The notes: generated by a model not told the origin, from the letters alone. A stretch of 64,000 nt of DNA from Myxococcales bacterium (GCA_016793465.1 JAEUJW010000086.1:52353-116352), one strand, 5' to 3'; counted from the first letter of the stretch, positions 1 to 8,135 are shown. A program made the numbers and translations.

Positions 1-1123
1 CTTCGCGGTCGAGGCAGAACACGTACACGTCGGTCGCCTCGACCAGCATGCGGTACTTGCTCTCGCTCTCCCGCAGCGCCCGCTCGGCCCGCTTGCGCTC
101 GCTGACGTCGACGATCGTCACCATCACGCCGGTCGTCTCCTGGGCCGCGGGGTCCATCAGCGGCAGCGCCGTGAAGGTGGCCCAGAACATGTGCCCGTCC
201 TTGCGCACGACCCCGAGCGTGGTCGGCTGCTGGGCCTCGAGCGTCCGCAGGCAGCGCGTCATCGGGTACTCGTCGGGCGGGCAGGGCGTGCCGTCCTCCA
301 GCACCGCCGCGCTCTCGAGGTCGCTCACCGTCAGCTTCGAAAACTCGTCCGCCGTCAGCCCGAACATCCGCTGCGCCGGCGTGTTCGTCATGACGATCGC
401 CCCGTCGATCGACAGCTGCACCACCCCCGTCGGCACCGCGTCGATGATCTGGCTCAGCGCCGCCGGCGTCGCCGTCGACGGCCTGCGCGTCGCCGGCGAC
501 TCCGGCGGCTCCGCCTCCGCAGGGCTCAGGTGCGCCGCCAGCCGCGGCTCCTCGGCCACCAGCTGCGACCACGCCTCCGCCAGCGCCGACTCCGTGCGCG
601 TCGCCAGCTCCGGGTGCGTCGCGCACCACTGCCAGCGCGCCCACACGTAGCCCAGCAGCGCCGCCCAGCGGTTGTACAGGTCCGCCGGCAGCAGCCGCGC
701 CAGCTGCTCGCGCCCCGCCTCGCAGTCCGCAGGGTCGAACATGTAGGCCAGCGTGACCGCCAGCACCGCATCGGCCAGCGCCGGCGCCGTCGGCCACTGC
801 GTCCACGCCTCGGTGCAGCGCAGCAGCGCCTCGAGGTGGCGCTCGAAGTCCCGCCGCGGCGCGACCAGGTCCTCGAGCAGCGCGAACACCTCGAGCGCGC
901 TGACCCCGTGGCGCACCAGCGCCGCCGCGTGTCCGACGATGCCGTACGGCACCGGACAGCGACGCATCACGCTGATGAGCAGCATCTCCTTGAAGCGCGC
1001 CGGCAGCGGGTTGTCGAGGTAGGCCGTCCGCGCGTGCAGCCACAGGCTGTCGAGCAGGTCGGGGCTGGTCAGCGCCGGTTCGAACAGCGCCGGGAAGTAG
1101 CCGAGCCGCAGCTCGAGCTGCAC
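1..1123 (-). CDS. PAS-domain signalling protein, N-terminal part (cut by left edge)
   Basis: About 374 residues are visible, read leftwards off the window. Residues 1-200 are mostly helical; the stretch around 42-68, containing RRCPVPYGIVGH (C56, H65), resembles an AhpD/carboxymuconolactone decarboxylase core, but the second cysteine of the usual CxxC is absent. A Pro/Thr-rich linker follows, then a PAS domain (LSQIIDAVPTGVVQLSIDG onwards) ending in a typical PAC end, VTIVDVSERKRAERAL. A second PAS starts at SKYRMLVEATD. A histidine kinase or other output domain probably lies beyond the edge but is not seen. No ATG exists between the upstream stop near 1243 and conserved-looking sequence, so GTG at 1123 is a tentative start. 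The AhpD resemblance is inference; the PAS call is firm. Confidence 0.75.
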   Translation of the reverse strand, partial: MQLELRLGYFPALFEPALTSPDLLDSLWLHARTAYLDNPLPARFKEMLLISVMRRCPVPYGIVGHAAALVRHGVSALEVFALLEDLVAPRRDFERHLEALLRCTEAWTQWPTAPALADAVLAVTLAYMFDPADCEAGREQLARLLPADLYNRWAALLGYVWARWQWCATHPELATRTESALAEAWSQLVAEEPRLAAHLSPAEAEPPESPATRRPSTATPAALSQIIDAVPTGVVQLSIDGAIVMTNTPAQRMFGLTADEFSKLTVSDLESAAVLEDGTPCPPDEYPMTRCLRTLEAQQPTTLGVVRKDGHMFWATFTALPLMDPAAQETTGVMVTIVDVSERKRAERALRESESKYRMLVEATDVYVFCLDRE

Positions 1124-1414
1124 GCGGACCGAGGCGACCAGACGCCCCGATTTCCGGGTGTGGTCCGCCGACTCGCTCCAGGCGGAGCCGAGCTCGCCGC
1201 TGTGGGTCGTGGAGTCCGAGATCGCAGCCTCTATCGAGCGTTACAGCCGGGGCCCCACGGTGTCAATCATCGTTCCGACGCGGCGCTAGCGACGCCGCTG
1301 GCGCGCCTCCGCCCGCGTCGACTGCAGCCCCCGCACGGACCGGCGCCCTCGCGTCCAGGCGGTGACATCCCGGGAAGCGAGCCCTCGCCCCGCGACGCTG
1401 CGCGCGGGCCGGAG

Positions 1415-1816
1415 TCAGGCCATCGACTTCTCGCCGCTGCCCGACGGGTCGGGGTCCTCGACGAACCGCACCATCTTCGACAGCAACCGCCGCAGGTCGA
1501 TGGGCTTGGTGTCGTACTCGTCGCAGCCGGCGTCGAGGGCCTTCTCGCGGTCGCCGGACATCGCGTGCGCCGTCAGGGCGATCACCGGGATCGACTGCGT
1601 CTTGGCGTCGGTCTTCAGCCGGCGCGTGGCCTCCCAGCCGTCGAGGTCGGGCAGGCTGAGGTCCATCAGGACCAGGTCGGGCAGCTCGCGCTGCGCCATG
1701 GCGATGCCCTCCTGACCGTCGGTCGCGACCAACACCTCGTAGCCCTTGCGGCGGAGCCGCCGGGACAGCATGTCGCGGCTGAGTTCGTTGTCCTCGACGA
1801 TCAAGATCTTGGGCAT
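1415..1816 (-). CDS. single-domain response regulator (CheY-like receiver)
   Basis: A 133-residue stand-alone receiver that accepts phosphate from a histidine kinase. It starts MPKILIVEDNE and shows the acidic pair near residues 8-9, phosphoacceptor D52 (LVLMDLSLPD), the switch residue T82 (ALTAH) and K104 (TKPID). There is no output domain; a short polar tail follows. I chose ATG 1816 because it sits directly before the first beta strand; an ATG further upstream at 1873 would add 19 residues of non-conserved sequence. It lies 291 bp downstream of the PAS sensor gene on the same strand? No: transcription runs leftwards, so it is upstream of that gene and could share its transcript. Pairing with that sensor is likely but inferred. 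Confidence 0.92.
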   Translation of the reverse strand: MPKILIVEDNELSRDMLSRRLRRKGYEVLVATDGQEGIAMAQRELPDLVLMDLSLPDLDGWEATRRLKTDAKTQSIPVIALTAHAMSGDREKALDAGCDEYDTKPIDLRRLLSKMVRFVEDPDPSGSGEKSMA

Positions 1817-1950
1817 GGCTTTTTGGCTCGCTTGCCGGGTCGGGGCGGGGGACGTGCCGGGGGGCGGGCCCATATTACGGGTTTTTTACGCGGGCGACGA
1901 TCGCCCAGCCGCCCACGCAAAGAATGAGGATCTCGCCCTCGCGCGCGCCT

Positions 1951-2769
1951 TTAAGCCCGAGCCACCGCCGACCCACGCCGCCGTACCCGGCCCTCGGCTT
2001 CCAGCTTGCGCAGGTGAGCCTCGAGCGAGCGGGCTGCCAGCCACCACAGGTCGGGCGAGGTGTCTGCGTAGGCCGCGGCCAGCACCTCCGAGAGATCGCG
2101 CGGGTCCTCGGCGATCGCCGCCAGGATCCGGTCCTCCCGCATCTGCCGGTGCGACTTGTAGCGGCGCACGCACCCCCCGGCGTCGGCGATCACCGGCCCG
2201 TGCGCGGGCACCAGCAGCGACGGACGCGCCGCTTCGATGCGGTCCAGCGATCGCAGGTACGCGGCCATGTCGCCGCTGTCCTCGGGGTCGATGAGGATCG
2301 TGCCGACGCCGGCGACCATGTCGCCCGCGTAGGCGATGCCGGTCCGCCGCTCGTGATAAACGAGGTGTCCGGGGGCGTGTCCGGGGGTGAACAGGGCCGC
2401 GAGCGAAAAACCCGCGTCCAGCTCGATCTCTGCCCCATCGTCAAGCTCGACGTCGACCGTGAAACCGACCCGCGCCGCGGTCTCTGCGTGCGCGTAGATC
2501 TTCGCTCCGGTCCGCGCCCTCAGCTCCTCCGCGTACCCCACGTGGTCCGCGTGGTGATGCGTCAGCAGGATCGCCGCCACCTCGCCGCCCAGGCCGTCCA
2601 AAACCCGGTCCAGCTGCGCCCGCTCCTCCGCGAACGGCGTCGCCGGCTCGACGACCGCCAGGCGCCTCCGCCCCACCACCAGCGTGTTCGTCGCCGTCGC
2701 CGGCGGCAACGTCGGCGTCCGCAAGTCCAACACGCGCACCCCCTCCGCGAGCTCCTGGACGGTCGACAC
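1951..2769 (-). CDS. MBL-fold metallo-hydrolase (LACTB2/glyoxalase II-like)
   Basis: A 272-residue cytoplasmic metallo-beta-lactamase fold hydrolase. The zinc-site signature THHHADHVG is clear, followed by later ligands in TPGHAPGH, the aspartate in YAGDMV and the histidine in VPAHGP. The C-terminal 70 residues (RYKSHRQMREDRILAAI ... LEAHLRKLEAEGRV) match the winged-helix-like tail seen in LACTB2-type members, whose known examples act as nucleases or thioesterases; the substrate here cannot be read from sequence. The frame is open to an ATG at 2808, but that would overlap the divergent bpt start, so the GTG at 2769 is preferred. The gap to bpt is only 37 bp, so the two divergent promoters must overlap. 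Confidence 0.88.
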   Translation of the reverse strand: MSTVQELAEGVRVLDLRTPTLPPATATNTLVVGRRRLAVVEPATPFAEERAQLDRVLDGLGGEVAAILLTHHHADHVGYAEELRARTGAKIYAHAETAARVGFTVDVELDDGAEIELDAGFSLAALFTPGHAPGHLVYHERRTGIAYAGDMVAGVGTILIDPEDSGDMAAYLRSLDRIEAARPSLLVPAHGPVIADAGGCVRRYKSHRQMREDRILAAIAEDPRDLSEVLAAAYADTSPDLWWLAARSLEAHLRKLEAEGRVRRRGSAVARA

Positions 2770-2806
2770 GCCCCCCACTCTACCATCACGCCTATACTCG
2801 ACGACC

Positions 2807-3538
2807 ATGCGCTGGCGTCCCCGTCTGCTCCCCGCAGAACCACCCGAGCTGCTCGTCTACGACGAACCGACGCCGTGCCCCTACCTCGAGGGCCGCGAGG
2901 CCCGCATGCCGCTCCGCGTCCCCACCCGCATGCTCACCCCCGCCGAGTTCGGCGACCGCCTCCGCGTCGGCGACCGCCGCCAGGGCGTCCTCCTCTATCG
3001 CACCGCCTGCCCGACCTGCAAGGCGTGCGAGCCCATCCGCATCGACGCCGACACCTTCGACCCCGACAAGACCCAGCGCCGCATCTGGCGCCGCGGCCAG
3101 GAGCGCATCTCCGTCGAGATCGGCCCACCCGAGCTCACCCGCGAGAAGGTCGACCTCTACAACCGCCACAAACGCGGCCGCGGCCTCTCCCCCGACGGCC
3201 AGGACATCGACGAGGCCGGCTACCGCGCCTTCCTCGTCGACACCTGCTGCGACTCGTTCGAACTCCGCTACCGCGTCGGCGAGCGCCTGCTCGGCGTCGC
3301 CGTGGTCGACCGCTCCGACGACGCCCTGTCCGCCGTCTACTTCTACTTCGACCCCGAGTTCGAACCCCTGTCCCCCGGCGTGTTCTCGATCCTGAAGCAG
3401 CTCGACCTCTGCAAGGCCTGGGGCCTGCGCTACCTCTACCTCGGCCTCTACATCGCCGAGTGCGCCTCGATGGCCTACAAGGCCCGCTACCTCCCCCACG
3501 AGCGCTACCTCCGCGGCCGCTGGCAGACCATGGGCTGA
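2807..3538 (+). CDS. bpt: aspartate/glutamate leucyltransferase (N-end rule, Bpt/ATE family)
   Basis: A 243-residue protein that transfers leucine (bacterial Bpt) from leucyl-tRNA to N-terminal Asp/Glu of proteins, marking them for ClpS/ClpAP degradation. Visible family features are the N-terminal CPYL segment, the RTACPTCKACEPIRI cysteine motif, FDPDKTQRRIWRR, LYNRHKRGRG, and the C-terminal GNAT-like half with YFYFDPEF and LYLGLYIAECASMAYKARYLPHE. Length is normal for the family. ATG 2807 begins MRWRPRLLP and is divergent from the MBL hydrolase. A small hairpin (3546-3563) just after the stop may end transcription. Confidence 0.95.
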   Translation: MRWRPRLLPAEPPELLVYDEPTPCPYLEGREARMPLRVPTRMLTPAEFGDRLRVGDRRQGVLLYRTACPTCKACEPIRIDADTFDPDKTQRRIWRRGQERISVEIGPPELTREKVDLYNRHKRGRGLSPDGQDIDEAGYRAFLVDTCCDSFELRYRVGERLLGVAVVDRSDDALSAVYFYFDPEFEPLSPGVFSILKQLDLCKAWGLRYLYLGLYIAECASMAYKARYLPHERYLRGRWQTMG

Positions 3539-3545
3539 CCCTCGC

Positions 3546-3563
3546 TCGATGCATACACATCGA
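3546..3563 (+). terminator. short hairpin after bpt
   Basis: Six-base arms TCGATG and CATCGA with a six-base loop lie 8 bp after the bpt stop. There is no T run, so it is only a possible terminator. Confidence 0.35.
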
Positions 3564-3587
3564 CGAGCGAAACCGCACAAATTATTA

Positions 3588-3604
3588 AACTGGTATGACC
3601 AGTT
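3588..3604. promoter_or_regulatory. perfect palindromic operator, FadR-like
   Basis: AACTGGTATGACCAGTT is a perfect 7-bp inverted repeat around a 3-bp centre, 41 bp before the FadR-type regulator gene. It sits in an unusually AT-rich spot (ATTATTAAAC). The half-site TGGT...ACCA is the core typical of FadR/GntR-FadR operators. It is probably the autoregulatory site for the gene at 3646. Confidence 0.75.
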
Positions 3605-3645
3605 GACCATCGCCTGAGCTGCTGTCATGGTCCTTATTAACCGCC

Positions 3646-4398
3646 ATGCCGCTGAAGCCCGTCGCCCGCAAATCCCTCTCCGACGCCGTCTACGACCAGC
3701 TCTCCAGCGAGATCGTGCACGGCCGCATGGAACCCGGCACGCCGCTGCCGTCGGAGCGCCACCTCTGCGACATGCTCCGCGTCAACCGCGGCGCCGTGCG
3801 AGAGGCCCTGAAGCGGCTCTCGCAGGCCGGCCTCGTCAGCATCCAGCACGGCGGCGGCGCCCGCGTCCTCAACTTCAAGCAGACCGCCAACCTCGACCTG
3901 CTGACCCGCCTCCTGTTCCACAGCGACGGCACCATCGACCTCCGCGTGGCCCGCAGCGCCATGGAGATGCGCGCCGCCATGGCCCCGGACATCGCCCGCC
4001 TGTGCGCCCGCCGCCGCGAGCCCGTCCACGCCAAGCAGCTCGGCGACCTCGTCGCCGCCATGGCGACCCGCCAGGACGACCTGCACGCCCTGCAGAGCCT
4101 GGCCCTGCAGTTCTGGGGGGTGCTCGCGCTCGGCAGCGGCAACATCGCCTACCAGCTGGTTTTTAATAGCCTGCGCGACACCTACGAGCACCTGCGCGAG
4201 CTGCTGGTCGAGGTGCTCGGCGCCGAGCTGCGTGACCTGCCCGCCTACAAGGCCATCGCCGAGGCCGTGCAACGCGGCGACGACCTGAGCGCCGCCACCG
4301 TGGCCCGCGCCCTGATGGAGCACGGCAGCAGCGCGATCTTCCAGCTCATCGCCGCGATCGAGGAGGAAGAACCCCAGGAAGGAGACACCAGTGCATAA
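3646..4398 (+). CDS. FadR-subfamily GntR transcriptional regulator
   Basis: A 250-residue DNA-binding regulator. Residues 8-75 form the GntR winged helix (LSDAVYDQLSSEIVHGRMEPGTPLPSERHL ... VNRGAVREALKRLSQAGLVSIQHGGGARV), and the remainder is an all-helical FadR/FCD-like effector domain. FadR-family members sense acyl-CoA or organic acids; the ligand here is unknown. Upstream lies the 17-bp palindrome at 3588-3604, matching the FadR half-site. The stop overlaps the next gene (fatty acid hydroxylase) by 8 bp, so the two are co-transcribed and the regulator most likely controls lipid modification by its partner. A GTG/ATG earlier in frame (3627 region) lacks the conserved N-terminus, so ATG 3646 is used. 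Confidence 0.92.
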   Translation: MPLKPVARKSLSDAVYDQLSSEIVHGRMEPGTPLPSERHLCDMLRVNRGAVREALKRLSQAGLVSIQHGGGARVLNFKQTANLDLLTRLLFHSDGTIDLRVARSAMEMRAAMAPDIARLCARRREPVHAKQLGDLVAAMATRQDDLHALQSLALQFWGVLALGSGNIAYQLVFNSLRDTYEHLRELLVEVLGAELRDLPAYKAIAEAVQRGDDLSAATVARALMEHGSSAIFQLIAAIEEEEPQEGDTSA

Positions 4399-5047
4399 CG
4401 CCCCGAAAACCAGCCCGCCGGACCCCTCGCTGTGGACGGCCCTGCGGGTGTTCTTCAGCTTCAAGAGCCCACGCACCTTCGCGATCGTGCTGCCGCTCGC
4501 GCTCGCCGCCCGCCTGTGGCTCGGCAACTTCAGCCTGTGGGACCTGGCGATCGTGCCGCTGCTGCTGGCGATCCAGCCGTTCGCCGAGTGGCTGATCCAC
4601 GTCTACATCCTCCATTTTAAACCGAAGAAGATCCTCGGCCGCGTGTTCGACCTGAACATCGCCCAGGCCCACCGCGCCCACCACCGCGACCCGTGGGTGC
4701 TCGAGCACGTGTTCATCCCCATCCAGGGCGGCTGGCTCGGGTTCTTCATGCTCGCCGGCTTCTGGTACAGCGTGATGCCGACCACCGAGCTGTTCGCCTC
4801 GATGATGCTCGCCACCATCGCCATGGCCTTCATCTACGAGTGGATCCACTACCTCACGCACACCGCCTATCGCCCGCGCACCGCCCTCTACCGCCACATG
4901 TGGCGCCACCACCGGCTCCACCACTTCAAGAATGAACACTACTGGCAGGGCGTGACCACCAACCTCGGCGACCGCATCCTCGGCACCTTCCCCGATCACA
5001 CCAAGGTCCCGAACTCGCCGACCTGCCGCACCCTCGGCGTCGAGTAG
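4391..5047 (+). CDS. sterol desaturase/fatty acid hydroxylase family membrane protein
   Basis: A 218-residue integral membrane di-iron enzyme of the fatty acid hydroxylase superfamily. The histidine clusters are all visible: HVYILH, HRAHH, HYLTH and HRLHH, plus H in the NEHYWQG segment. Hydrophobic spans lie at about 30-45, 50-70, 118-145. The family hydroxylates or desaturates lipid chains, carotenoids or sterols using O2; the exact substrate is not evident. It starts at GTG 4391, well supported by AGGAAGGAG seven bases upstream, and overlaps the FadR-type regulator gene by 8 bp. A GC-rich hairpin (5054-5080) follows the stop. The overlap makes regulator and enzyme a two-gene operon. Confidence 0.92.
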   Translation: MHNAPKTSPPDPSLWTALRVFFSFKSPRTFAIVLPLALAARLWLGNFSLWDLAIVPLLLAIQPFAEWLIHVYILHFKPKKILGRVFDLNIAQAHRAHHRDPWVLEHVFIPIQGGWLGFFMLAGFWYSVMPTTELFASMMLATIAMAFIYEWIHYLTHTAYRPRTALYRHMWRHHRLHHFKNEHYWQGVTTNLGDRILGTFPDHTKVPNSPTCRTLGVE

Positions 5048-5053
5048 CAGCCC

Positions 5054-5080
5054 GCGCGCGGCCGCTTGCAAGCCGCGCGC
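5054..5080 (+). terminator. GC-rich hairpin after hydroxylase gene
   Basis: Nine-base perfect arms (GCGCGCGGC and GCCGCGCGC) with a nine-base loop start 7 bp after the stop codon. No T run follows, which is common in GC-rich genomes. Confidence 0.5.
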
Positions 5081-5102
5081 GCGACGGTCAAGCTTCGCCG
5101 GC

Positions 5103-5846
5103 ATGCCACGCCTGCCCGCGGGGATCCACCACCTCACGCCCACCGTCCCCGTCCACGTGTTCGACGCGCCCGAGCCCGGCCCCACCGCGCTCATCCAGGC
5201 CGGCATCCACGGCGACGAGGTCGCCGGCGTGCACGCGCTACAAGAGATGCTCGAGGCCGAGGTCCGACCCGCCCGCGGCCGCCTCATCGTCATCCCCGTG
5301 ATGAACCCCGCCGCCTACCGCGCCCGCGAGCGCTGCGGCAAGCCGTCCGCGTCGGGCTGGGCCGGCCTCGACCTCAACCGCTGCTTCCCCGGCGACGCCG
5401 AGGCCCCCGCGTTCGAACGCCGCCTCGCCGCCATGTACATGCAGCTCGTCCGCGACGAACGCCCCGCGCTGATGGCCACCCTCCACGAGAGCTACAAGCG
5501 CTACGACCCCAAGGTCACGCCCTCGTTCGGCCAGACCATCGTCTACGGGGTCGACCCCGCGCCGCCGGTGGTCGCCCGCCTCGTCGACCGCCTCAACCAC
5601 CGCTTCAACCAACCCGGCGAGCACTGGGACCCGCAGTACTACCCGGTAGCGACGTCGTCCACCGAAGTCATCGTCGCCGAGCTGAGCTCACGGCCCTCCG
5701 GGCCCGAGAGCGGCTGCGTCGGCCTGTGCGTCGAGACGTGGATGGGCTTCGCCGAGCAGCGCCGCGTCGAGATGCAGCGCGGGGTCGTGGAGATCCTCCT
5801 CGACGAGTTCGGCCTGTTGCCCAACTCCACGGCCCTCCGGGCCTGA
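5103..5846 (+). CDS. succinylglutamate desuccinylase/aspartoacylase-like zinc hydrolase
   Basis: A 247-residue protein of the AstE/AspA branch of the M14 zinc carboxypeptidase fold, which cleaves amide bonds of N-acyl amino acids or similar small substrates. Zinc ligands H36 and E39 lie in GIHGDE, the family DLNR motif is at 90-93 (DLNRCFPG) and the third histidine H128 is in ATLHES. The catalytic glutamate is plausibly in CVETWMG near the C-terminus. It is shorter than AstE (about 320) and lacks the C-terminal barrel. The gene ends within a short palindrome (GGCCCTCCGGGCC), a sequence also present inside the gene at about 5691. The substrate cannot be named. Confidence 0.82.
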   Translation: MPRLPAGIHHLTPTVPVHVFDAPEPGPTALIQAGIHGDEVAGVHALQEMLEAEVRPARGRLIVIPVMNPAAYRARERCGKPSASGWAGLDLNRCFPGDAEAPAFERRLAAMYMQLVRDERPALMATLHESYKRYDPKVTPSFGQTIVYGVDPAPPVVARLVDRLNHRFNQPGEHWDPQYYPVATSSTEVIVAELSSRPSGPESGCVGLCVETWMGFAEQRRVEMQRGVVEILLDEFGLLPNSTALRA

Positions 5847-5865
5847 GTCGCGTTGACCCATCCGC

Positions 5866-5919
5866 GACCGCGCACGAACACCCTGCGCAGCCCGCTGCGC
5901 AGGGTGTTCGTGCGCGGTC
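5866..5919. terminator. perfect 25-bp inverted repeat (strong hairpin)
   Basis: Arms 5866-5890 and 5895-5919 are exact reverse complements with a four-base loop CCCG. It lies 20 bp after the AstE-like gene and before the HD gene, both on the plus strand, and is most simply a very stable intrinsic terminator without T tail or a processed RNA hairpin. Confidence 0.7.
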
Positions 5920-5999
5920 CATCTCACAGCCGAGAACTCCAAGCCCTCCATGGCTTGCGGTACAACGATCGGGTGCAGCACGCATCCACCGTGACGGAC

Positions 6000-6572
6000 A
6001 TGGCACCCGTCGAGCGCGGCACCCTCATCCTCCCCCGCAGCCCGCTCGCCGACCACGCCGACGCCGTGTTCGAACGCGTCAGCCCCTACGACGGCGACGG
6101 CTTCAAGAACCACTGCCGCCGCCTGTTTCACTTCACCGAGATGCTGCTGATCAAGGACAGCATCGACATGCACCGCGACGTGGCCTACGCCGTCGCCATG
6201 TGCCACGACCTCGGCCTCGTCAGCCGCGACGACACCGGCCCCAACTACCTCGCCCGCAGCCGCGCCCTGTTCGACCGCGAGACCGCGGGCTTCGCCCTCG
6301 GCGAGACCTCGCGCGACGTGCTCGACCAGTGCCTCCTCTACAACCACCGCCTGCTGCCGGTGCCGAACCTCAGCTCGGAGGCCGACGCGTTCCGCCGCGC
6401 CGTGCAGATCGAACACACCCGCGGGCTCGCGCGCTTCGGCCTCGACAAGGACGCGGTCAAGGCGGTGTTCGACCGCTACCCCCGCGGCGACTTCGACCGC
6501 GTGCTCCTCGACTTCACCTGGCGGGTCCTCCGCCGCGAGCCCTGGACCCTCGTGCACGGCATTTTCTTCTGA
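6000..6572 (+). CDS. HD-domain phosphohydrolase-like protein
   Basis: A 190-residue soluble protein resembling small HD-fold metal-dependent phosphohydrolases. H38 (KNHCRRLFHF) and the HD pair H69-D70 (AMCHDLG) fit the first HD motifs; later conserved acid residues are likely around the DFDRV segment. The frame continues upstream through the 25-bp inverted repeat, but that part has no protein-like character; ATG 6000 (MAPVERG) or GTG 5991 is the start. Substrate unknown; members of this group act on nucleotides or small phosphates. It ends 22 bp before the DUF1244 gene and probably belongs to the same transcript. Confidence 0.75.
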   Translation: MAPVERGTLILPRSPLADHADAVFERVSPYDGDGFKNHCRRLFHFTEMLLIKDSIDMHRDVAYAVAMCHDLGLVSRDDTGPNYLARSRALFDRETAGFALGETSRDVLDQCLLYNHRLLPVPNLSSEADAFRRAVQIEHTRGLARFGLDKDAVKAVFDRYPRGDFDRVLLDFTWRVLRREPWTLVHGIFF

Positions 6573-6594
6573 AATTCTGTTAGAGGTGGACGCC

Positions 6595-6855
6595 ATGTCC
6601 GCCGAGCAACCGTCCCCCGAGCTGACCCAGGAGCTCGAGGCCGCCGCCTTTCGCAGCCTGGTGGCCCACCTGCGCGAGCGCAAGGACGTGCAGAACATCG
6701 ACCTGATGAACCTCGCCGGCTTCTGCCGCAACTGCCTGTCGCGCTGGTACCAGGAGGCCGCGCAGGCCCGCGGCGTCGACCTCAGCGTCGACCAGGCGCG
6801 GGAGATCGTGTACGGCATGCCGTACAGCGAGTGGAAGGCGAACCACCACAAGTGA
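6595..6855 (+). CDS. DUF1244 family protein
   Basis: An 86-residue protein with the full DUF1244 signature: FRSLVAHLRERKDVQNID, LMNLAGFCRNCLSRWYQEA and VYGMPYSEWKANHH. It is a small, widely conserved helical protein of unknown function found mostly in Proteobacteria. ATG 6595 is chosen because GAGGTGG lies five bases upstream; an in-frame GTG at 6586 lies inside that ribosome site. The stop overlaps the GTG start of the YjbQ-like gene (GTGA), indicating translational coupling. The two cysteines of FCRNC are conserved in the family and could bind metal. Confidence 0.92.
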   Translation: MSAEQPSPELTQELEAAAFRSLVAHLRERKDVQNIDLMNLAGFCRNCLSRWYQEAAQARGVDLSVDQAREIVYGMPYSEWKANHHK

Positions 6856-7259
6856 ACCGCACCGCCCTCGAGATCGCGACCCCCGGTCGCGGCCTGCACG
6901 ACATCACCGCCCAGGTCCAGTCCGCCGTGCGCGCCAGCGGCGTGCAGTCGGGCCTGTGTCACCTGTTCATCCACCACACCAGCGCCTCGCTGCTCATCAC
7001 CGAGAACGCCGACCCCGAGGTCCATCGCGACCTCGAGCGCTTCATGGGCCGCCTCGCGCCCGACGGCGACCCGCTGTTTCGCCACGTCGACGAGGGCCCC
7101 GACGACATGCCCGGCCACGTGCGCGCCGCCCTCACCGCCGTCAGCCTGACCGTGCCCGTCGCCGGCGGTCGCTGCGACCTCGGCACCTGGCAGGGCATCT
7201 ACGTCTACGAGCACCGCCGCGCCGCCCACCGCCGCCGCGTCACCGTGACGATCACCTGA
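6852..7259 (+). CDS. YjbQ/UPF0047 family protein (secondary thiamine-phosphate synthase-like)
   Basis: A 135-residue UPF0047 protein. The family motifs are present: LFIHHTSASLLITENADPEV, the central DVDEGPDDMPGH-like segment (HVDEGPDDMPGHVRAAL), and LGTWQGIYVYEHR at the end. E. coli YjbQ has weak thiamine-phosphate synthase activity; the physiological role is unsettled. It starts at GTG 6852, overlapping the DUF1244 stop by 4 bp, and is followed 3 bp later by ttcA, so three genes form a compact operon. Confidence 0.92.
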   Translation: MNRTALEIATPGRGLHDITAQVQSAVRASGVQSGLCHLFIHHTSASLLITENADPEVHRDLERFMGRLAPDGDPLFRHVDEGPDDMPGHVRAALTAVSLTVPVAGGRCDLGTWQGIYVYEHRRAAHRRRVTVTIT

Positions 7260-7262
7260 GCC

Positions 7263-8135
7263 ATGGCCGAAGCGATCACGACCCGCGCGCCCGGCGAGCT
7301 GCGCAAGCAGCTCGCCCGGACCATGACGCGCACGATCGGCACCTACGCCCTGCTCGCCCCGGGCGACCACGTGCTCGTCGCCGTGTCCGGCGGCAAGGAC
7401 AGCTACACCCTGCTCGACCTGCTGTGGCACGCCCGCAGCCGCGCCCCGTTCAAATTCGACATCACCGCCGTGCACCTCGACCAGGTCCAGCCCGGCTACG
7501 ACGGCCGCCCGCTGGCCGAGTGGCTGGCGAAGTTCGGCGCCCCGTTTAAAATTCTCCGCGAGGACACCTACTCGACGGTCATCGAGCGCACGCCCGAGGG
7601 CGGTACCTACTGCGTGGTCTGCTCGCGCCTGCGTCGCGGCATCCTCTATACCGCCGCCGAGCGCCTCGGCTGCAACAAGCTGGCGCTCGGCCACCACCGC
7701 GACGACGCCCTCGAGACGTTATTGATGAACCTCTTCTACGGCGGCAAGCTGCAGGCCATGCCGGCGGGTTACACCACCGACGACGGCCGCTTCCGCGTCA
7801 TCCGCCCGCTGATCGAGTGCGCCGAGGCCGACATCGCCGAGCACGCGCGCCACGCCGGCTACCCGATCTTGCCGTGCAACCTGTGCGGCTCGCAGGACGG
7901 CCTGCGCCGCGAGGCCATGGCCAAACTATTAAATGACCTCGAGCGGGGCTCGCCCAACCTGCGGGCCGTGATGCTGAGCGCGCTGAAGAACGTCAGCCCG
8001 ACGCACCTGCTCGACCCGCGGCTGCACGCGGCGTTCCCGGGGCCCGAGCCGGCGACGCGGCCCACCAGCGACGCCTCGGCCTGGCCGGTCGAGCCCGACC
8101 CCGCCGCGCCGCGTCGGCTGCCCGTGCTCTCGTAG
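7263..8135 (+). CDS. ttcA: tRNA 2-thiocytidine(32) synthetase
   Basis: A 290-residue TtcA, an Fe-S dependent PP-loop ATPase that thiolates cytidine 32 of certain tRNAs. The PP-loop SGGKDS is at 42-47, cysteine pairs at C117/C120 (YCVVCSRLRRG) and C205/C208 (CNLCGSQ), and HHRDDALETLLMNLFYGG is characteristic. The last 30 residues are Pro/Ala/Asp-rich and extend past the usual end. It begins 3 bp after the YjbQ-like gene. An AT-rich codon islet (AAACTATTAAA at 7923-7933) recurs exactly in the GMC oxidoreductase gene. Confidence 0.95.
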   Translation: MAEAITTRAPGELRKQLARTMTRTIGTYALLAPGDHVLVAVSGGKDSYTLLDLLWHARSRAPFKFDITAVHLDQVQPGYDGRPLAEWLAKFGAPFKILREDTYSTVIERTPEGGTYCVVCSRLRRGILYTAAERLGCNKLALGHHRDDALETLLMNLFYGGKLQAMPAGYTTDDGRFRVIRPLIECAEADIAEHARHAGYPILPCNLCGSQDGLRREAMAKLLNDLERGSPNLRAVMLSALKNVSPTHLLDPRLHAAFPGPEPATRPTSDASAWPVEPDPAAPRRLPVLS

